DNA from: Aureliella helgolandensis
GTDB taxonomy: Bacteria; Planctomycetota; Planctomycetia; Pirellulales; Pirellulaceae
NCBI RefSeq assembly: GCF_007752135.1
Contig: NZ_CP036298.1
Span: forward strand, 8,176,501 to 8,240,500
Direction: 5' to 3'
Length of the DNA stretch: 64,000 nt
The notes beneath the pieces are model-generated. The model did not search any database, was not told the DNA's origin, and saw only the letters and a list, made by a program, of their open reading frames with translations. Made by a program: the position numbers and the translations under genes. The first letter of the stretch is position 1. Each line of letters begins with the position of its first letter. Positions 7,947-17,338 of the stretch are shown piece by piece.

Positions 7947-8269
7947 AGGTACTAATGTTCAGTATTGCAAAGATTCACAGTCAACCCCTAGTGAACCAGC
8001 AGAAGCCCTAAATAGCAACGCGAAATCGACTAGGGCAAACCGTCGCATTGCATTCCCAAGCCCCCGCCAGCCCCACGGAGTGACATGCTCGATACCAACA
8101 CGCCCCTCTTCGAAAATAGCAATCGGCCTTGAAACTCCCCGCGATTCGCTCAAGCCCCCAACGAAACCTCATACTGCTTACCGCCGCGAAGCTGCGATCG
8201 GCTGTACCGGCGGTTGAATTCAGCTAGCGCGCAGCTGCGCGGCACAAATCCAACCCGAATTAGGGGGGC
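7947..8269. other. Intergenic region upstream of oxidase-like operon
   Basis: About 320 bp between the helicase stop codon and the cytochrome c start, both on the minus strand. It should hold the operon promoter. A perfect 12-bp palindrome, GCGCAGCTGCGC, lies at 8229-8240, about 30 bp after the helicase stop; there is no T-run, so it is at best a weak termination or protein-binding site. A 64-codon minus-strand frame at 7959-8153 has no recognisable features and is not called. Confidence 0.5.
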
Positions 8270-11200
8270 TTAGCCACGGATTAACTTCAGCAGCTCCTCG
8301 GTGGTTAGCTTGCTGCTGCGATCGCTGCCCTCTAGTAGACTGTCGGCTAGGTCGCGTTTGGTAGCGTGCAATTCCAAGATATGCTCTTCAATCGTGCCAG
8401 CCAATATCATGCGATAGATGGTTACTGGGCGTTTCTGGCCAATTCGATGCGCGCGATCAGACGCCTGATCCTCAACCGCTGGATTCCACCAGGGATCCAG
8501 ATGGATCACATAATCGGCAGCGGTTAGATTCAATCCAGTTCCGCCCGCTTTGAGACTGATCAGAAAGACATCGCCCTCCCCCGCTTGAAACGCATCGACG
8601 CTTTTCTTTCTCGCGGCGGCGGGCGTGCTGCCATCGAGGTACTGGTAGGAAATCTTTCGTTCATCGAGTGCTTCGCGCACGAGGCTTAAGTGGCCGACGA
8701 ACTGGCTGAAAATCAAAGCCCGGTGATTCCCCTCCCGCAACTCGCCAATCGTTTCGAGAGTCTGTGCCAGCTTGGCAGATTCGACGGTCGACGCGGGCGC
8801 CACCAATTTCGGGTGACAACAGGCTTGGCGCATCCGCATAATCTCACTTAAGACCAGCAGGTGTTTAGGCTGATCGTCTGCCGAGTCCGCCAATTTTTCG
8901 ATCGCCCGCTGCCGCAGCGCTTCATAGAATGCAGATTCCTCCGCACTCGGTTCAATCCGCAGGGTGACCTCAGTGCGTGAAGGCAATTCGGTCAATACTT
9001 GAGCTTTGGTGCGGCGGAGGATGAAGGGGGCCACGAGCCGCTTGAGCCGCTGTCGAGCTGCTCGGTCGTGATCGCGTTCAATGGGAACAGCAAACCGCTC
9101 CTGAAAACCTTCCGCACTGCCCAGCAATCCTGGGTTAATGAAGTCCAGCAGACTCCACAGTTCGCCGAGATGGTTTTCCATCGGCGTACCGGTCAGGATG
9201 AAGCGGCAGTCGGCCACGAGCCGCTTGGCAGCTTGGGAACGTTTGGCGGCTGGATTTTTAATCGCCTGAGCCTCATCGAGAATCAGCGTGGCAAACTCCG
9301 TTTTTCCAATCGGTAGAGACCGCGCCTGCAACAATCCGTAAGAGCAGAGCACAACATCCCCAGCAGCGAGCGACCCCAGCAATTTGCTGCGATTGGAGTC
9401 GGCCAGGATGTGAGGGCGAAGGGTGGGCGCAAAGCGAGTAATCTCATCCTGCCAATTATGGATAACCGAGGTGGGTGCGACGACCATGGCTGGCCCTTGG
9501 GAGGCGCGTTGGAGCAACAGGGCGATCGCTTGCAGTGTTTTCCCCAGCCCCATGTCGTCGGCCAGGCAGCCTCCCACGCCCCATGCCGCCAAACGCATCA
9601 TCCAGTGGACACCTTCGCGCTGGTAGTCTCGCAACTCGGCTTGTAATGTTGTAGGAATTTCGAGGGGAATATCGTCGGCACGCTTCATCCGTTCAACGCA
9701 TTTCTTCCAATGCGTGTCCGATTTGACTTTGACCTCTCCGAAATCTTCAAACAAACCGGCGTGCACAGCCGCGAACCGCAGCTTCCCCTTCGCCGAGCGT
9801 CCGTCACCAAAGGACCGCAAATCTTCGATCCTTGCCCGCAGGTTTTCGGTTAGCGCCAAAAACCGCCCGTCGTCGAGTCGCAAGAAGCGGCCTGACGAGG
9901 CAGTCACCAAATCAATCAACTTCATCATATCCAGGCTAAGTTCGCGATCGAATTTCAGCTCTCCCGAAGCTGCAAACCAATCTCGATCCCGGCGAATCTG
10001 AACTCGCAGCATCGATTCGGTTGCCTGTCCAGCCAACTGCAACGACTTACCTTTAGGCCAGTGCAGCGAGACTTCGTCTGCCTGCTGGAGCGTTTCTAGT
10101 TCTAGGATCGATTCCAAAGCCTCGAATGCAGTGGGAAACACCACGGTCCAGCTGTCGGTCATGTGCGTGGCCAAGACGGGACATCGATCGAGAGCGCTCT
10201 GAGCCTGCTCCTGCTCACGGGGCAAGTCTCGGTTGGCCGATACGGAATCACCGTTGATGGTAGCGAATAACGTCCGGGCGCCCTCACCTGGACGGCACGA
10301 GGGGCCCGCGTCGCCAAAGGGGTGAACATAGAACTCTGCACGCAGTCCCTCTCCGCTCGGCAGTAAGTGCAAATGCAGTCGGGGGCTGCCTTCGACCTTC
10401 TTCGCTGCGGCGAAGGTTGCGGACTCTCCGCCCCCCACCTCGGCTTTACCAGCCTGCAGATCCCCGATTTCCGAGTGCACAGTAACCACCGAAGTCAGGC
10501 GCGTCATCACTTCCAAAACTTTCTCCGACGCCGACACGGGCACCTGCAAGCCGTTGCCCAACATGCCCTGCAATTCGAGATGCGGTGCGTCGTACATGGT
10601 CAACGCGATCTGTCTTGGGCCGGTTTGCTTGATTCCCACCCCACCACCTCTGGGCGGACTAGGTTGCAGAGCGATCTCAATTTGCTCGTTGCCCACATCG
10701 CGCACAACCAAACGCACCGGACTATCAATAATCTCCAGCGGCTGCTCACGATCTTCCGGGGTATAGATCCGCGGATGCCCGATCAGTGCACGCGCGGCAT
10801 ATTTCGTCTCAAACTCGCAATACTCTACCGGGTAACCGTAGGACCCCCTTTCGGTCCAACGACGAAGTGCTTGGCACAGGGCCTGATCCTGTGGGGTCAA
10901 AAACGAGAACGCTGGCTCGCTGTACTGTTGTTGCAGACGCGACAGAGCGATCTTGCGTCCCTTCGACCACTTCGAGCCTTTGCGAACTTGATGAAACACG
11001 TCCAGGGTAAAATTGGTCGCATTGTACCTCAGCTCATAAACCAACCGATCAGTAGGCTCATCACTGGCATCCGCTGACTGGCTGGCCGCTGGACCACCAC
11101 CGAGCCGCGTTAGCGCCTCCAGTGTCAGCGCCCAGGCTGGTTCCGGCTTGACGAACTCAATTAGACTCGCCGTTCCCAACTGTTGATGCAATTCTTGCGA

Positions 11201-12400
11201 AAGCTCTCGTTGCTGGGAGGCTGTGGCGAGTTGTGAGCGTCCGGCCAATCCGCAACATTCTGCGGCGAGCCACAGGCAGCCCCCCGCCCGCAGGCCGCTG
11301 CCTGCCTCGACGAGCCCACTGATACCGCTCTCGATGTCCTCTTCTTGAGTCAACCAAGCCTGCAGGTAGCCCGCAACCCAGTGCTGCAGCGGCGTTTCGG
11401 CGAGCAGATTTAGATCCAAGACCAATTTGCTCGGCTCGTTGGGTGATTGCATAAAACTCAGTGCCCGTTCGATCATCCGAAACGTCCCCAAGTACGGAGT
11501 GCGACCGCGCTGCGCCAGACTGGCCGCTTGCGATGCCTTATCGACTTTCAGGCTATGGGCTGGCGAAAAAGCGGATAACAACGCCAACAATGACGGCAAG
11601 CCACCAAGTCTGGTGAGCGTCTTTTTCGACTTGCGATTGGAGAGTGTGGCGGAAAGCAGTTCGAACGCTTGGTCCCAATCCCCCTCGAGCAACCGCAAAC
11701 AGCCCTCGACATCTCGAAACGGCACGCGTTGGGTCAAAACCAACTTTCGTAGCAGTTCGAGATTCCCCGAGGCGACCGCCCACTCCAACAAGGCTGGTAA
11801 AAAATCGGTGTGCAGCTCCGCATCACTTTCTACCAAGGCGGCGAGTCGCTCGACTGGCAGGGGCTCGGTCTTGCCGAAGGCTATCCATCTGGGAATTGCG
11901 AATGCGAAGTACTTCTGCTGAAACTCCGCCGAGAGCCCATCAAAGGCGGCTTCCTCGAACGGGAACAGCAAGGGAACGCATCCGGGAACCAAGTCGGACA
12001 CGTACCGGTGGAACTTATCCGCGTCTTGCCGATAGAAGGACATGTAGAAATCGAGGAGGTCATCCCTGCGACTCCATAAATGTGCGGGCTCAGCGATCGC
12101 CGCAAAGTCCTCGTAATTCTCCCTGCGCATCGCATCGCGAATCAGCAAATCAAATAGCGGAGCGACCGGCTTCCGAGTCGACGGGTCGACCAAACCAATC
12201 CTGACCCATTTTATCATTTGCAAACGGACAAAGTCTTGCGTCAATGGCAAGTCGGAGTCGTTGCACACCGCAAGCTTCTGGGCCAACTCCCAAAGATCAC
12301 GATAGCTGTGCGTGGAGTGTTTGAAGACCAGTAGCTGCAGGAGCGTTTGGGATGTCTGGTCCAGATTCTGATATTTTTTTAGGTATTGTTGCATGACCAC
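8270..12400 (-). CDS. SNF2/HepA-family DEAD-like helicase (very large N-terminal part)
   Basis: 1376 residues. The C-terminal 450-480 residues form a complete SNF2 ATPase: Walker A region DDMGLGKTLQAI, box Ia VVAPTSVIHNW, box II LDEAQAIKNP (DEAQ rather than DEAH), box III LTGTPMENHLGELWS. These are followed by motif V SLKAGGTGLNLTAAD and motif VI DRAHRIGQKRPV. Such enzymes use ATP to move along or remodel DNA-protein complexes; bacterial members are linked to transcription recycling or repair. The first roughly 900 residues are helical and Leu/Ala-rich with no catalytic motif recognised; planctomycete homologues often have such extensions. ATG 12394 is an alternative start two codons in. It is transcribed toward the oxidase-like operon but separated by 323 bp. 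Confidence 0.92.
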   Translation of the reverse strand: MVMQQYLKKYQNLDQTSQTLLQLLVFKHSTHSYRDLWELAQKLAVCNDSDLPLTQDFVRLQMIKWVRIGLVDPSTRKPVAPLFDLLIRDAMRRENYEDFAAIAEPAHLWSRRDDLLDFYMSFYRQDADKFHRYVSDLVPGCVPLLFPFEEAAFDGLSAEFQQKYFAFAIPRWIAFGKTEPLPVERLAALVESDAELHTDFLPALLEWAVASGNLELLRKLVLTQRVPFRDVEGCLRLLEGDWDQAFELLSATLSNRKSKKTLTRLGGLPSLLALLSAFSPAHSLKVDKASQAASLAQRGRTPYLGTFRMIERALSFMQSPNEPSKLVLDLNLLAETPLQHWVAGYLQAWLTQEEDIESGISGLVEAGSGLRAGGCLWLAAECCGLAGRSQLATASQQRELSQELHQQLGTASLIEFVKPEPAWALTLEALTRLGGGPAASQSADASDEPTDRLVYELRYNATNFTLDVFHQVRKGSKWSKGRKIALSRLQQQYSEPAFSFLTPQDQALCQALRRWTERGSYGYPVEYCEFETKYAARALIGHPRIYTPEDREQPLEIIDSPVRLVVRDVGNEQIEIALQPSPPRGGGVGIKQTGPRQIALTMYDAPHLELQGMLGNGLQVPVSASEKVLEVMTRLTSVVTVHSEIGDLQAGKAEVGGGESATFAAAKKVEGSPRLHLHLLPSGEGLRAEFYVHPFGDAGPSCRPGEGARTLFATINGDSVSANRDLPREQEQAQSALDRCPVLATHMTDSWTVVFPTAFEALESILELETLQQADEVSLHWPKGKSLQLAGQATESMLRVQIRRDRDWFAASGELKFDRELSLDMMKLIDLVTASSGRFLRLDDGRFLALTENLRARIEDLRSFGDGRSAKGKLRFAAVHAGLFEDFGEVKVKSDTHWKKCVERMKRADDIPLEIPTTLQAELRDYQREGVHWMMRLAAWGVGGCLADDMGLGKTLQAIALLLQRASQGPAMVVAPTSVIHNWQDEITRFAPTLRPHILADSNRSKLLGSLAAGDVVLCSYGLLQARSLPIGKTEFATLILDEAQAIKNPAAKRSQAAKRLVADCRFILTGTPMENHLGELWSLLDFINPGLLGSAEGFQERFAVPIERDHDRAARQRLKRLVAPFILRRTKAQVLTELPSRTEVTLRIEPSAEESAFYEALRQRAIEKLADSADDQPKHLLVLSEIMRMRQACCHPKLVAPASTVESAKLAQTLETIGELREGNHRALIFSQFVGHLSLVREALDERKISYQYLDGSTPAAARKKSVDAFQAGEGDVFLISLKAGGTGLNLTAADYVIHLDPWWNPAVEDQASDRAHRIGQKRPVTIYRMILAGTIEEHILELHATKRDLADSLLEGSDRSSKLTTEELLKLIRG

Positions 12401-12735
12401 ACAATCTAGCGTTTCCTATATATATTGTTGGCGCGAACTGGTGGTGCAACGCAAGAAATTTATTTGCCGGCCGTGGGGGATGCAGCACATTCACCAGCCA
12501 TTCCACCGTGTCGAATCCCTGTTTCAATCGGCCGCGACGCGGTAACGCTGGGCCGCTACCTCCAGGAATAGTATCCTGCAGCTGAGCGTCCGCAGGCGAG
12601 AGCCGACTCAAACGACCGCTGGCTCACACTGGAATTTTGGGGATTCCACACTGCCTCAATCCAAAATTTGCCAATTGATATCGGTTATGATAATACCGGT
12701 CTCGATCCAGCACATGCCGTAATTAATGCCGCTCC
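12401..12735. other. Divergent intergenic region with two promoters expected
   Basis: 335 bp between the minus-strand helicase and the plus-strand PSCyt1 gene. An AT-rich stretch, TTTCCTATATATATTG, at about 12412-12427 lies upstream of the helicase, and TTGATATCGGTTATGATAAT at about 12675-12694 lies upstream of the PSCyt1 gene. Both are plausible promoter regions, but no spacing fits a consensus well. Frames inside it (for example 12297-12611 minus) look like chance. Confidence 0.4.
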
Positions 12736-15696
12736 ATGCGTCCTTTCGCCCTCCCCCTATTCTACCTCCCTACGTTTTGCGTCTGCCTTTTCGCAAATTT
12801 TGTGGCGGCAGAAGAATCGAAGGATTCGACGAGCCCCTGGACTCTGTCACAGGCCGGTGGCGTTTCCCAGTGGTTTGAGATTCGTGGGACCGGAACACGC
12901 AACAATCCACTGAGACGCAAGCTGGACCAAACGTTTGTAGGCGATCAGTTTTTTGTGCAGTTCCAACTCCGCTACGACGCAGCCAGTATCGATACACCGC
13001 TAGATGGAAATGGTGAATTCTTTGTTCTATGGATCGACGAGCAAGATGGTGGCGACGGCGCAGGACACAACGGCGGTATCCCCAATATTGGCATTCACGT
13101 CAATAAAAACAAAAACGCTTTCATGGCGAGGTTCTCCTCTGCGTCGGAATCCTTCAGCGAAATCGAACTGGAAGGCAATCGGGTCTACCGCGTCCTGGCT
13201 TGCCTCTCCCGCTCCCAAACAGAGGCAGGGACGGGGCATCCATACGACCAACTGAGGGTTTGGATCGATCCCAAGATCACTGAAGAGGCTAAACCAGCGA
13301 TTCGCTTGTCGGGCAAGAACGCAATTCAAGCCATCAATTGGATCGGTTTCTCAAGCGGTGGGAAAACCGAGCCGAATGATCGAATTCTGGTTTCGGAAGT
13401 CTCACTCGCATCCAACTGGTGGGAAGCCTTTGGTTTGCCGCCGCGGGTCAACTTGGATGCCCAACCGGCGCCACCCAGGATGCCCGCAGCGGCCCTGACG
13501 GTTGATTTTGGCACACAGGTTTATCCGATTCTGCGTCAGCATTGTTTTGACTGCCACAGCGGCGAGGACTCAGAATCGGGAGTACGTCTGGACTCTTACG
13601 ATGAACTCCTCAATCAGGTGTCGCCACGCAGTGCCTCATCCAGCCACCTGATTACCCTGATCGAATCTTCGGATCCAGCGCTCCAAATGCCACCACCGGA
13701 CGGCATCACACCTCCGATCAGTAGCCAGCAAATCGCCCTATTGCGGCGGTGGATCGATGAGGGCGTGACCTGGGATCACCAACTCCTGCCGGCCCCTACA
13801 ATAAAGTCCACGCACTGGGCGTTTCAACCGCTCACCGTGCCCGAGATCCCCACCACCGCCCCAGGTGCGACAGTCCGGTCTCCCGTGGATTGCTTTATTC
13901 TCCGCGAGCAGGAGAACCAAGGAATCGTAGCGGGTACACGGGCCGACTGGCCGACGCTGCAGCGGCGAATCGCAATGGACCTGACGGGCTTGCCTCCATC
14001 GGCCTTTCCGGAACTGGAGCGAGCGAACAGCCACGAGCAACTCGACCAATGGATTGAGAAACTACTGTCATCCCAGTCTTATGCGGAGCGTTGGGGGCGA
14101 TACTGGCTGGACCTGGCGAGATGGGCGGAGAGCAATGGACACCAGCACAATCGCTTCCGTCCCCACGCTTGGCGTTACCGCGATTACGTCATCGACAGTT
14201 TTCGGACCGACAAACCGTACGATCTTTTCATCCGCGAACAGCTTGCGGGTGATCAATTACCAGCCGCATCCCAAGCCCTTCCAGCAACTGGATTCTTAGC
14301 GGCAGCTCGTTACAGCGGGAATGAACTCGACAAAGAGATTCAACGAAACGACATCCTGGTCGACGTGGTGAATACGACAGCTCAGACGTTCCTAGGGTTG
14401 ACCCTAGAGTGTGCCCAATGTCACACGCATAAATTTGACCCGCTCACCATCCGAGATTACTACCGTTTCCAAGCCTTCTTCACTCGTGGCCAGCCGGGTA
14501 ATTTGCTGCTAACCCAGAATGCGCTCGATGCCAAGTTGTGGACCGACATTCGCCAACAACTCCTCGATGCGGTTCACGCGCGATTGGTCGAGCAAAAACG
14601 CCTCGCCGGTGTCCCGGAGCCGATCCTGGTCATCCCCACAACGGTCGTGGCCAACATGAACTCCGACGAACGCCAAGTCTACCAAGAACTTGAGGCTGCG
14701 ATCTCCGCTGCTCCTCAGGTTTGGGGCTGGACCGAGGCGGACAGTGAGACCATTACGACTCCCCATGAAATGCGTTGGCCATTGCCCAACGATCGTGAAG
14801 CCCTCGGTAACCTTAAAACATTTGTGCGAATTCGCGGTGATGTAAAATCAGCGGGTCCAGAGGTCCGCCCCGGCTGGCCGATCGCTTTTGGCCCGACTCC
14901 TGAATCGGTCGACTCCCGCACCGACTTAGCCCAGTGGCTGGCGTCCCCTGGCAATCCGCTAACGGCTCGCGTGTGGGTCAATCGCATCTGGCAATGGCAC
15001 TTCGGTCGCGGAATTGTCGAAACATCCGGCGACTTCGGTACTCAAGGCACGCCCCCCACTCACCCAGAATTGCTCGACTGGCTCGCCAATGAATTGATCG
15101 AAAGCAACTGGAGCACTCGGCACATTCACCAACTGATCTTGCAATCAGCAACCTATCGGCAGTCAGCCTCTGTATCGAGGTCGAATTTCGACCTCGATCC
15201 CGACTGCAAAACGATTTGGCGGTGGACCCCACGCCGGTTGGAGTCGGAAGCCATTCGAGATTCGATCCTGGCGGTCGCTGGAAAACTGGAAGCATTCAGT
15301 GGAGGACCAAGCACCCCGGAGAGTCCTCAGAGCGAGACGTTTCGGCGCAGCGTTTATCTGGAGCAGCAACGGGACCATCTTGCGGAATCCCTGACACTCT
15401 TCGATAGCCCTCCCGCGCTTTCCACTTGCTCACGCAGACGGACCTCGACCGTTAGCCTGCAACCACTGTATTTGATGAACAGTGAATTCATGCAAACCAT
15501 GAGTCGAGCTTTTGCGGACCGCGTGCGGCGAACAGCGGAGCAAAACCGTTATGCTGCAACAGCCTTACGTCTCGCTTTGGGACGCGACGCAACCGCAGAG
15601 GAGTTGGAAAAACTCGATGATTTCTTAAAGGAGAATTCCTTGGAATCCCTCTGCCTAGCCGTCCTGAATCTGAGCGAATTTCTGTACGTGAATTGA
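12736..15696 (+). CDS. PSCyt1-DUF1549-DUF1553 planctomycete cytochrome protein
   Basis: 986 residues with an N-terminal signal peptide (to about residue 25, ...FVAAEE). Residues 30-235 form a beta-rich domain resembling concanavalin/LamG-type folds, which is unusual ahead of PSCyt1. The planctomycete cytochrome c domain follows with heme motif CFDCH at 270-274 and a downstream ALQMPPPDG segment. DUF1549 begins near RSPVDCFILRE (381) and contains a second CxxCH, CAQCH at 559-563, in CAQCHTHKFDPL. DUF1553 forms the C-terminal third (LTARVWVNRIWQWHFGRGIV onwards). The protein is exported. Family function is not established; these genes are strongly expanded in planctomycetes and are almost always paired with a DUF1501 gene, as here. 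Confidence 0.92.
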   Translation: MRPFALPLFYLPTFCVCLFANFVAAEESKDSTSPWTLSQAGGVSQWFEIRGTGTRNNPLRRKLDQTFVGDQFFVQFQLRYDAASIDTPLDGNGEFFVLWIDEQDGGDGAGHNGGIPNIGIHVNKNKNAFMARFSSASESFSEIELEGNRVYRVLACLSRSQTEAGTGHPYDQLRVWIDPKITEEAKPAIRLSGKNAIQAINWIGFSSGGKTEPNDRILVSEVSLASNWWEAFGLPPRVNLDAQPAPPRMPAAALTVDFGTQVYPILRQHCFDCHSGEDSESGVRLDSYDELLNQVSPRSASSSHLITLIESSDPALQMPPPDGITPPISSQQIALLRRWIDEGVTWDHQLLPAPTIKSTHWAFQPLTVPEIPTTAPGATVRSPVDCFILREQENQGIVAGTRADWPTLQRRIAMDLTGLPPSAFPELERANSHEQLDQWIEKLLSSQSYAERWGRYWLDLARWAESNGHQHNRFRPHAWRYRDYVIDSFRTDKPYDLFIREQLAGDQLPAASQALPATGFLAAARYSGNELDKEIQRNDILVDVVNTTAQTFLGLTLECAQCHTHKFDPLTIRDYYRFQAFFTRGQPGNLLLTQNALDAKLWTDIRQQLLDAVHARLVEQKRLAGVPEPILVIPTTVVANMNSDERQVYQELEAAISAAPQVWGWTEADSETITTPHEMRWPLPNDREALGNLKTFVRIRGDVKSAGPEVRPGWPIAFGPTPESVDSRTDLAQWLASPGNPLTARVWVNRIWQWHFGRGIVETSGDFGTQGTPPTHPELLDWLANELIESNWSTRHIHQLILQSATYRQSASVSRSNFDLDPDCKTIWRWTPRRLESEAIRDSILAVAGKLEAFSGGPSTPESPQSETFRRSVYLEQQRDHLAESLTLFDSPPALSTCSRRRTSTVSLQPLYLMNSEFMQTMSRAFADRVRRTAEQNRYAATALRLALGRDATAEELEKLDDFLKENSLESLCLAVLNLSEFLYVN

Positions 15697-15704
15697 GTAA
15701 ATCC

Positions 15705-17090
15705 ATGAATACCCTCTACGCGATCGATCGCAGGCAGTTCCTGTACGGCGCAGGTATCGGCGTCACCGCAACGGCTCTCCCCAGTATGCTGAGCGCAGCG
15801 GAACTGGCCCCCACCGCCCTGCATCATCCGCCGACAGCCACCAATGTGATCTTGCTGTTCATGTCAGGCGGCCCCAGCCAAGTGGATACGTTTGACCCGA
15901 AACCGGAATTAGATCGCCTCGAGGGAAAGAACGTTCCCGATAGCATTGCTGCAGCGATCCCCAAAATTAAGCGTGCTGGTGTCAAAAACCTAATGCGTTC
16001 TCCTTGGAGATTTCAGAAGTATGGCGCTAGCGGGATCCCTGTTTCAGACTTGTTTCCACAGGTCGCTAAACATGTTGACGACCTGTGCGTGATTCGCTCC
16101 ATGCAGCATAACAATCCAGTCCATGGACCTGGTGAGTGTGTCGCACTAACAGGAACCTCTGCAGGGGACCGTCCCAGCATCGGAAGTTGGGCGTTGTACG
16201 GACGAGGCACGGCAAATGAAAATCTTCCAGCCTTTATCTCGATGAATCTACACTCCGACGGGATGCAGTATCCGCAAGGTGCGGGATGGGGCTCCGGTTT
16301 CCTACCATCAGGCTTCCAGGGCACGGTCGTCGATCCCTCTCAAGGAATCCGACACGTCGCAATGCCACCTCAAACTACCGAAGCAGGGCGGCGACGCCAA
16401 TTGGATCTGATCCATTGGTTCAATGAGCGTCACTTAGAGCAAGCTGGCGAAATGAGCGAACTCAAGGCTCGTCTGGACTCCTACGAAACGGCGCATCTCA
16501 TGCAAACATCTGCACCTGACTTATTTGACACGTCAGGCGAGACGCAACACACGCATGATCTCTATCAACTGGAGAACCCGCGCAGCAAATCGGTGGGACG
16601 GGCCTGCCTGCTCGCACGACGCATGGTTGAGCGAGGTGTCCGCTTTGTCCAGATTCGGGTCGGTGGCTGGGATGCCCACGGCAACATCAAAGCCAATCAC
16701 GAGAAGATGGCGGCCCGCACCGATGGCCCTATCGCCAGCCTTCTGACCGACCTTCGGCAGCGAGACCTGCTCAAATCCACGCTGGTTGTTTGGGCTGGCG
16801 AGTTTGGCCGCACGCCTACCATGGAAGGCCGCGGGAAGGGACGCGATCACTCCCCCGCCGGCTACACGACTTGGCTTGCCGGCGGTGGTACCCAAGGTGG
16901 AAAAATCATCGGCGCGACCGACCCGCTCGGCTATGTCGCAGTCGAACGTCCTGTGTCTCCGCATGATTTCCATGCCACCATCCTGCACGCTTTGGGTATC
17001 GACGCAAATCGTTTAACCTATAACCATCATGGGCGTGACGAAGTCCCCACGGTCTTCGGCGGCGAAGCGGTCAAGGAAGCGTTCGCATAA
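15705..17090 (+). CDS. DUF1501 protein with Tat signal
   Basis: 461 residues from ATG 15705; a TTG at 15693 overlapping the upstream stop is an alternative. The N-terminus carries a twin-arginine type signal (DRRQFLYGAG, then a hydrophobic stretch ending SAAE), so it is probably exported folded. DUF1501 proteins belong to the alkaline-phosphatase/sulfatase-like fold; typical segments here are LFMSGGPSQVDTFDPKPEL, the GPGECVALTGTSAG region, VVWAGEFGRTPTMEG and the terminal HDFHATILHALGID. The gene is immediately downstream of the PSCyt1-DUF1549-DUF1553 gene, forming the standard pair; substrate and reaction are unknown. Confidence 0.9.
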   Translation: MNTLYAIDRRQFLYGAGIGVTATALPSMLSAAELAPTALHHPPTATNVILLFMSGGPSQVDTFDPKPELDRLEGKNVPDSIAAAIPKIKRAGVKNLMRSPWRFQKYGASGIPVSDLFPQVAKHVDDLCVIRSMQHNNPVHGPGECVALTGTSAGDRPSIGSWALYGRGTANENLPAFISMNLHSDGMQYPQGAGWGSGFLPSGFQGTVVDPSQGIRHVAMPPQTTEAGRRRQLDLIHWFNERHLEQAGEMSELKARLDSYETAHLMQTSAPDLFDTSGETQHTHDLYQLENPRSKSVGRACLLARRMVERGVRFVQIRVGGWDAHGNIKANHEKMAARTDGPIASLLTDLRQRDLLKSTLVVWAGEFGRTPTMEGRGKGRDHSPAGYTTWLAGGGTQGGKIIGATDPLGYVAVERPVSPHDFHATILHALGIDANRLTYNHHGRDEVPTVFGGEAVKEAFA

Positions 17091-17094
17091 TGGG

Positions 17095-17272
17095 GCCTAG
17101 TGCATTGTCAAGACTAAGAATTAGGGTTTAGCGAGCGTTCGGAAAAAGGTGTCCGACACCAAAAGTGCAAAGCACCCGAAGGGCCGTTCCGGATTTTGGT
17201 GTCGGACACCTTTTTCCGGGCAACCCGAATTTCCGGGCAACCCGAAAATTAAGCTTGGACAATGCACTAGGC
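17095..17272. mobile_element. 178-bp MITE/REP-like inverted-repeat element
   Basis: Bounded by perfect 15-bp terminal inverted repeats, GCCTAGTGCATTGTC at 17095-17109 and its complement at 17258-17272. Inside lies a second perfect inverted repeat of 25 bp (17140-17164 and 17194-17218) whose core is the palindrome-like GGTGTCCGACACC, around a 29-nt loop. A 17-bp tandem repeat (TTTCCGGGCAACCCGAA) is at 17213-17229 and 17230-17246. It has no coding capacity. The left 46 bp recur at 27531-27576. This fits a non-autonomous element or REP/REPIN family mobilised by an enzyme encoded elsewhere. The big hairpin may also stop transcription between the converging DUF1501 and polymerase genes. Confidence 0.75.
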
Positions 17273-17338
17273 TTTGCTGACGCTTCGTTGAAAAGTCAGA
17301 CGGACCGACCATCGCGGATCAATCCCGACACTTATGAA

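Noticed and set aside
6756-7955. 399-codon open frame on the plus strand
   Set aside because: Fully antisense to the diheme cytochrome c gene, which has signal peptide and both heme motifs; the frame is a codon-bias shadow with no family features.
10367-11077. 236-codon plus-strand frame
   Set aside because: Antisense to the N-terminal part of the SNF2 helicase; no recognisable motif.
17140-17218. CRISPR-like or simple terminator reading of the GGTGTCCGACACC hairpin
   Set aside because: Only two inverted copies, no regular spacers, and outer 15-bp terminal repeats; a mobile or REP-like element explains more of the structure.
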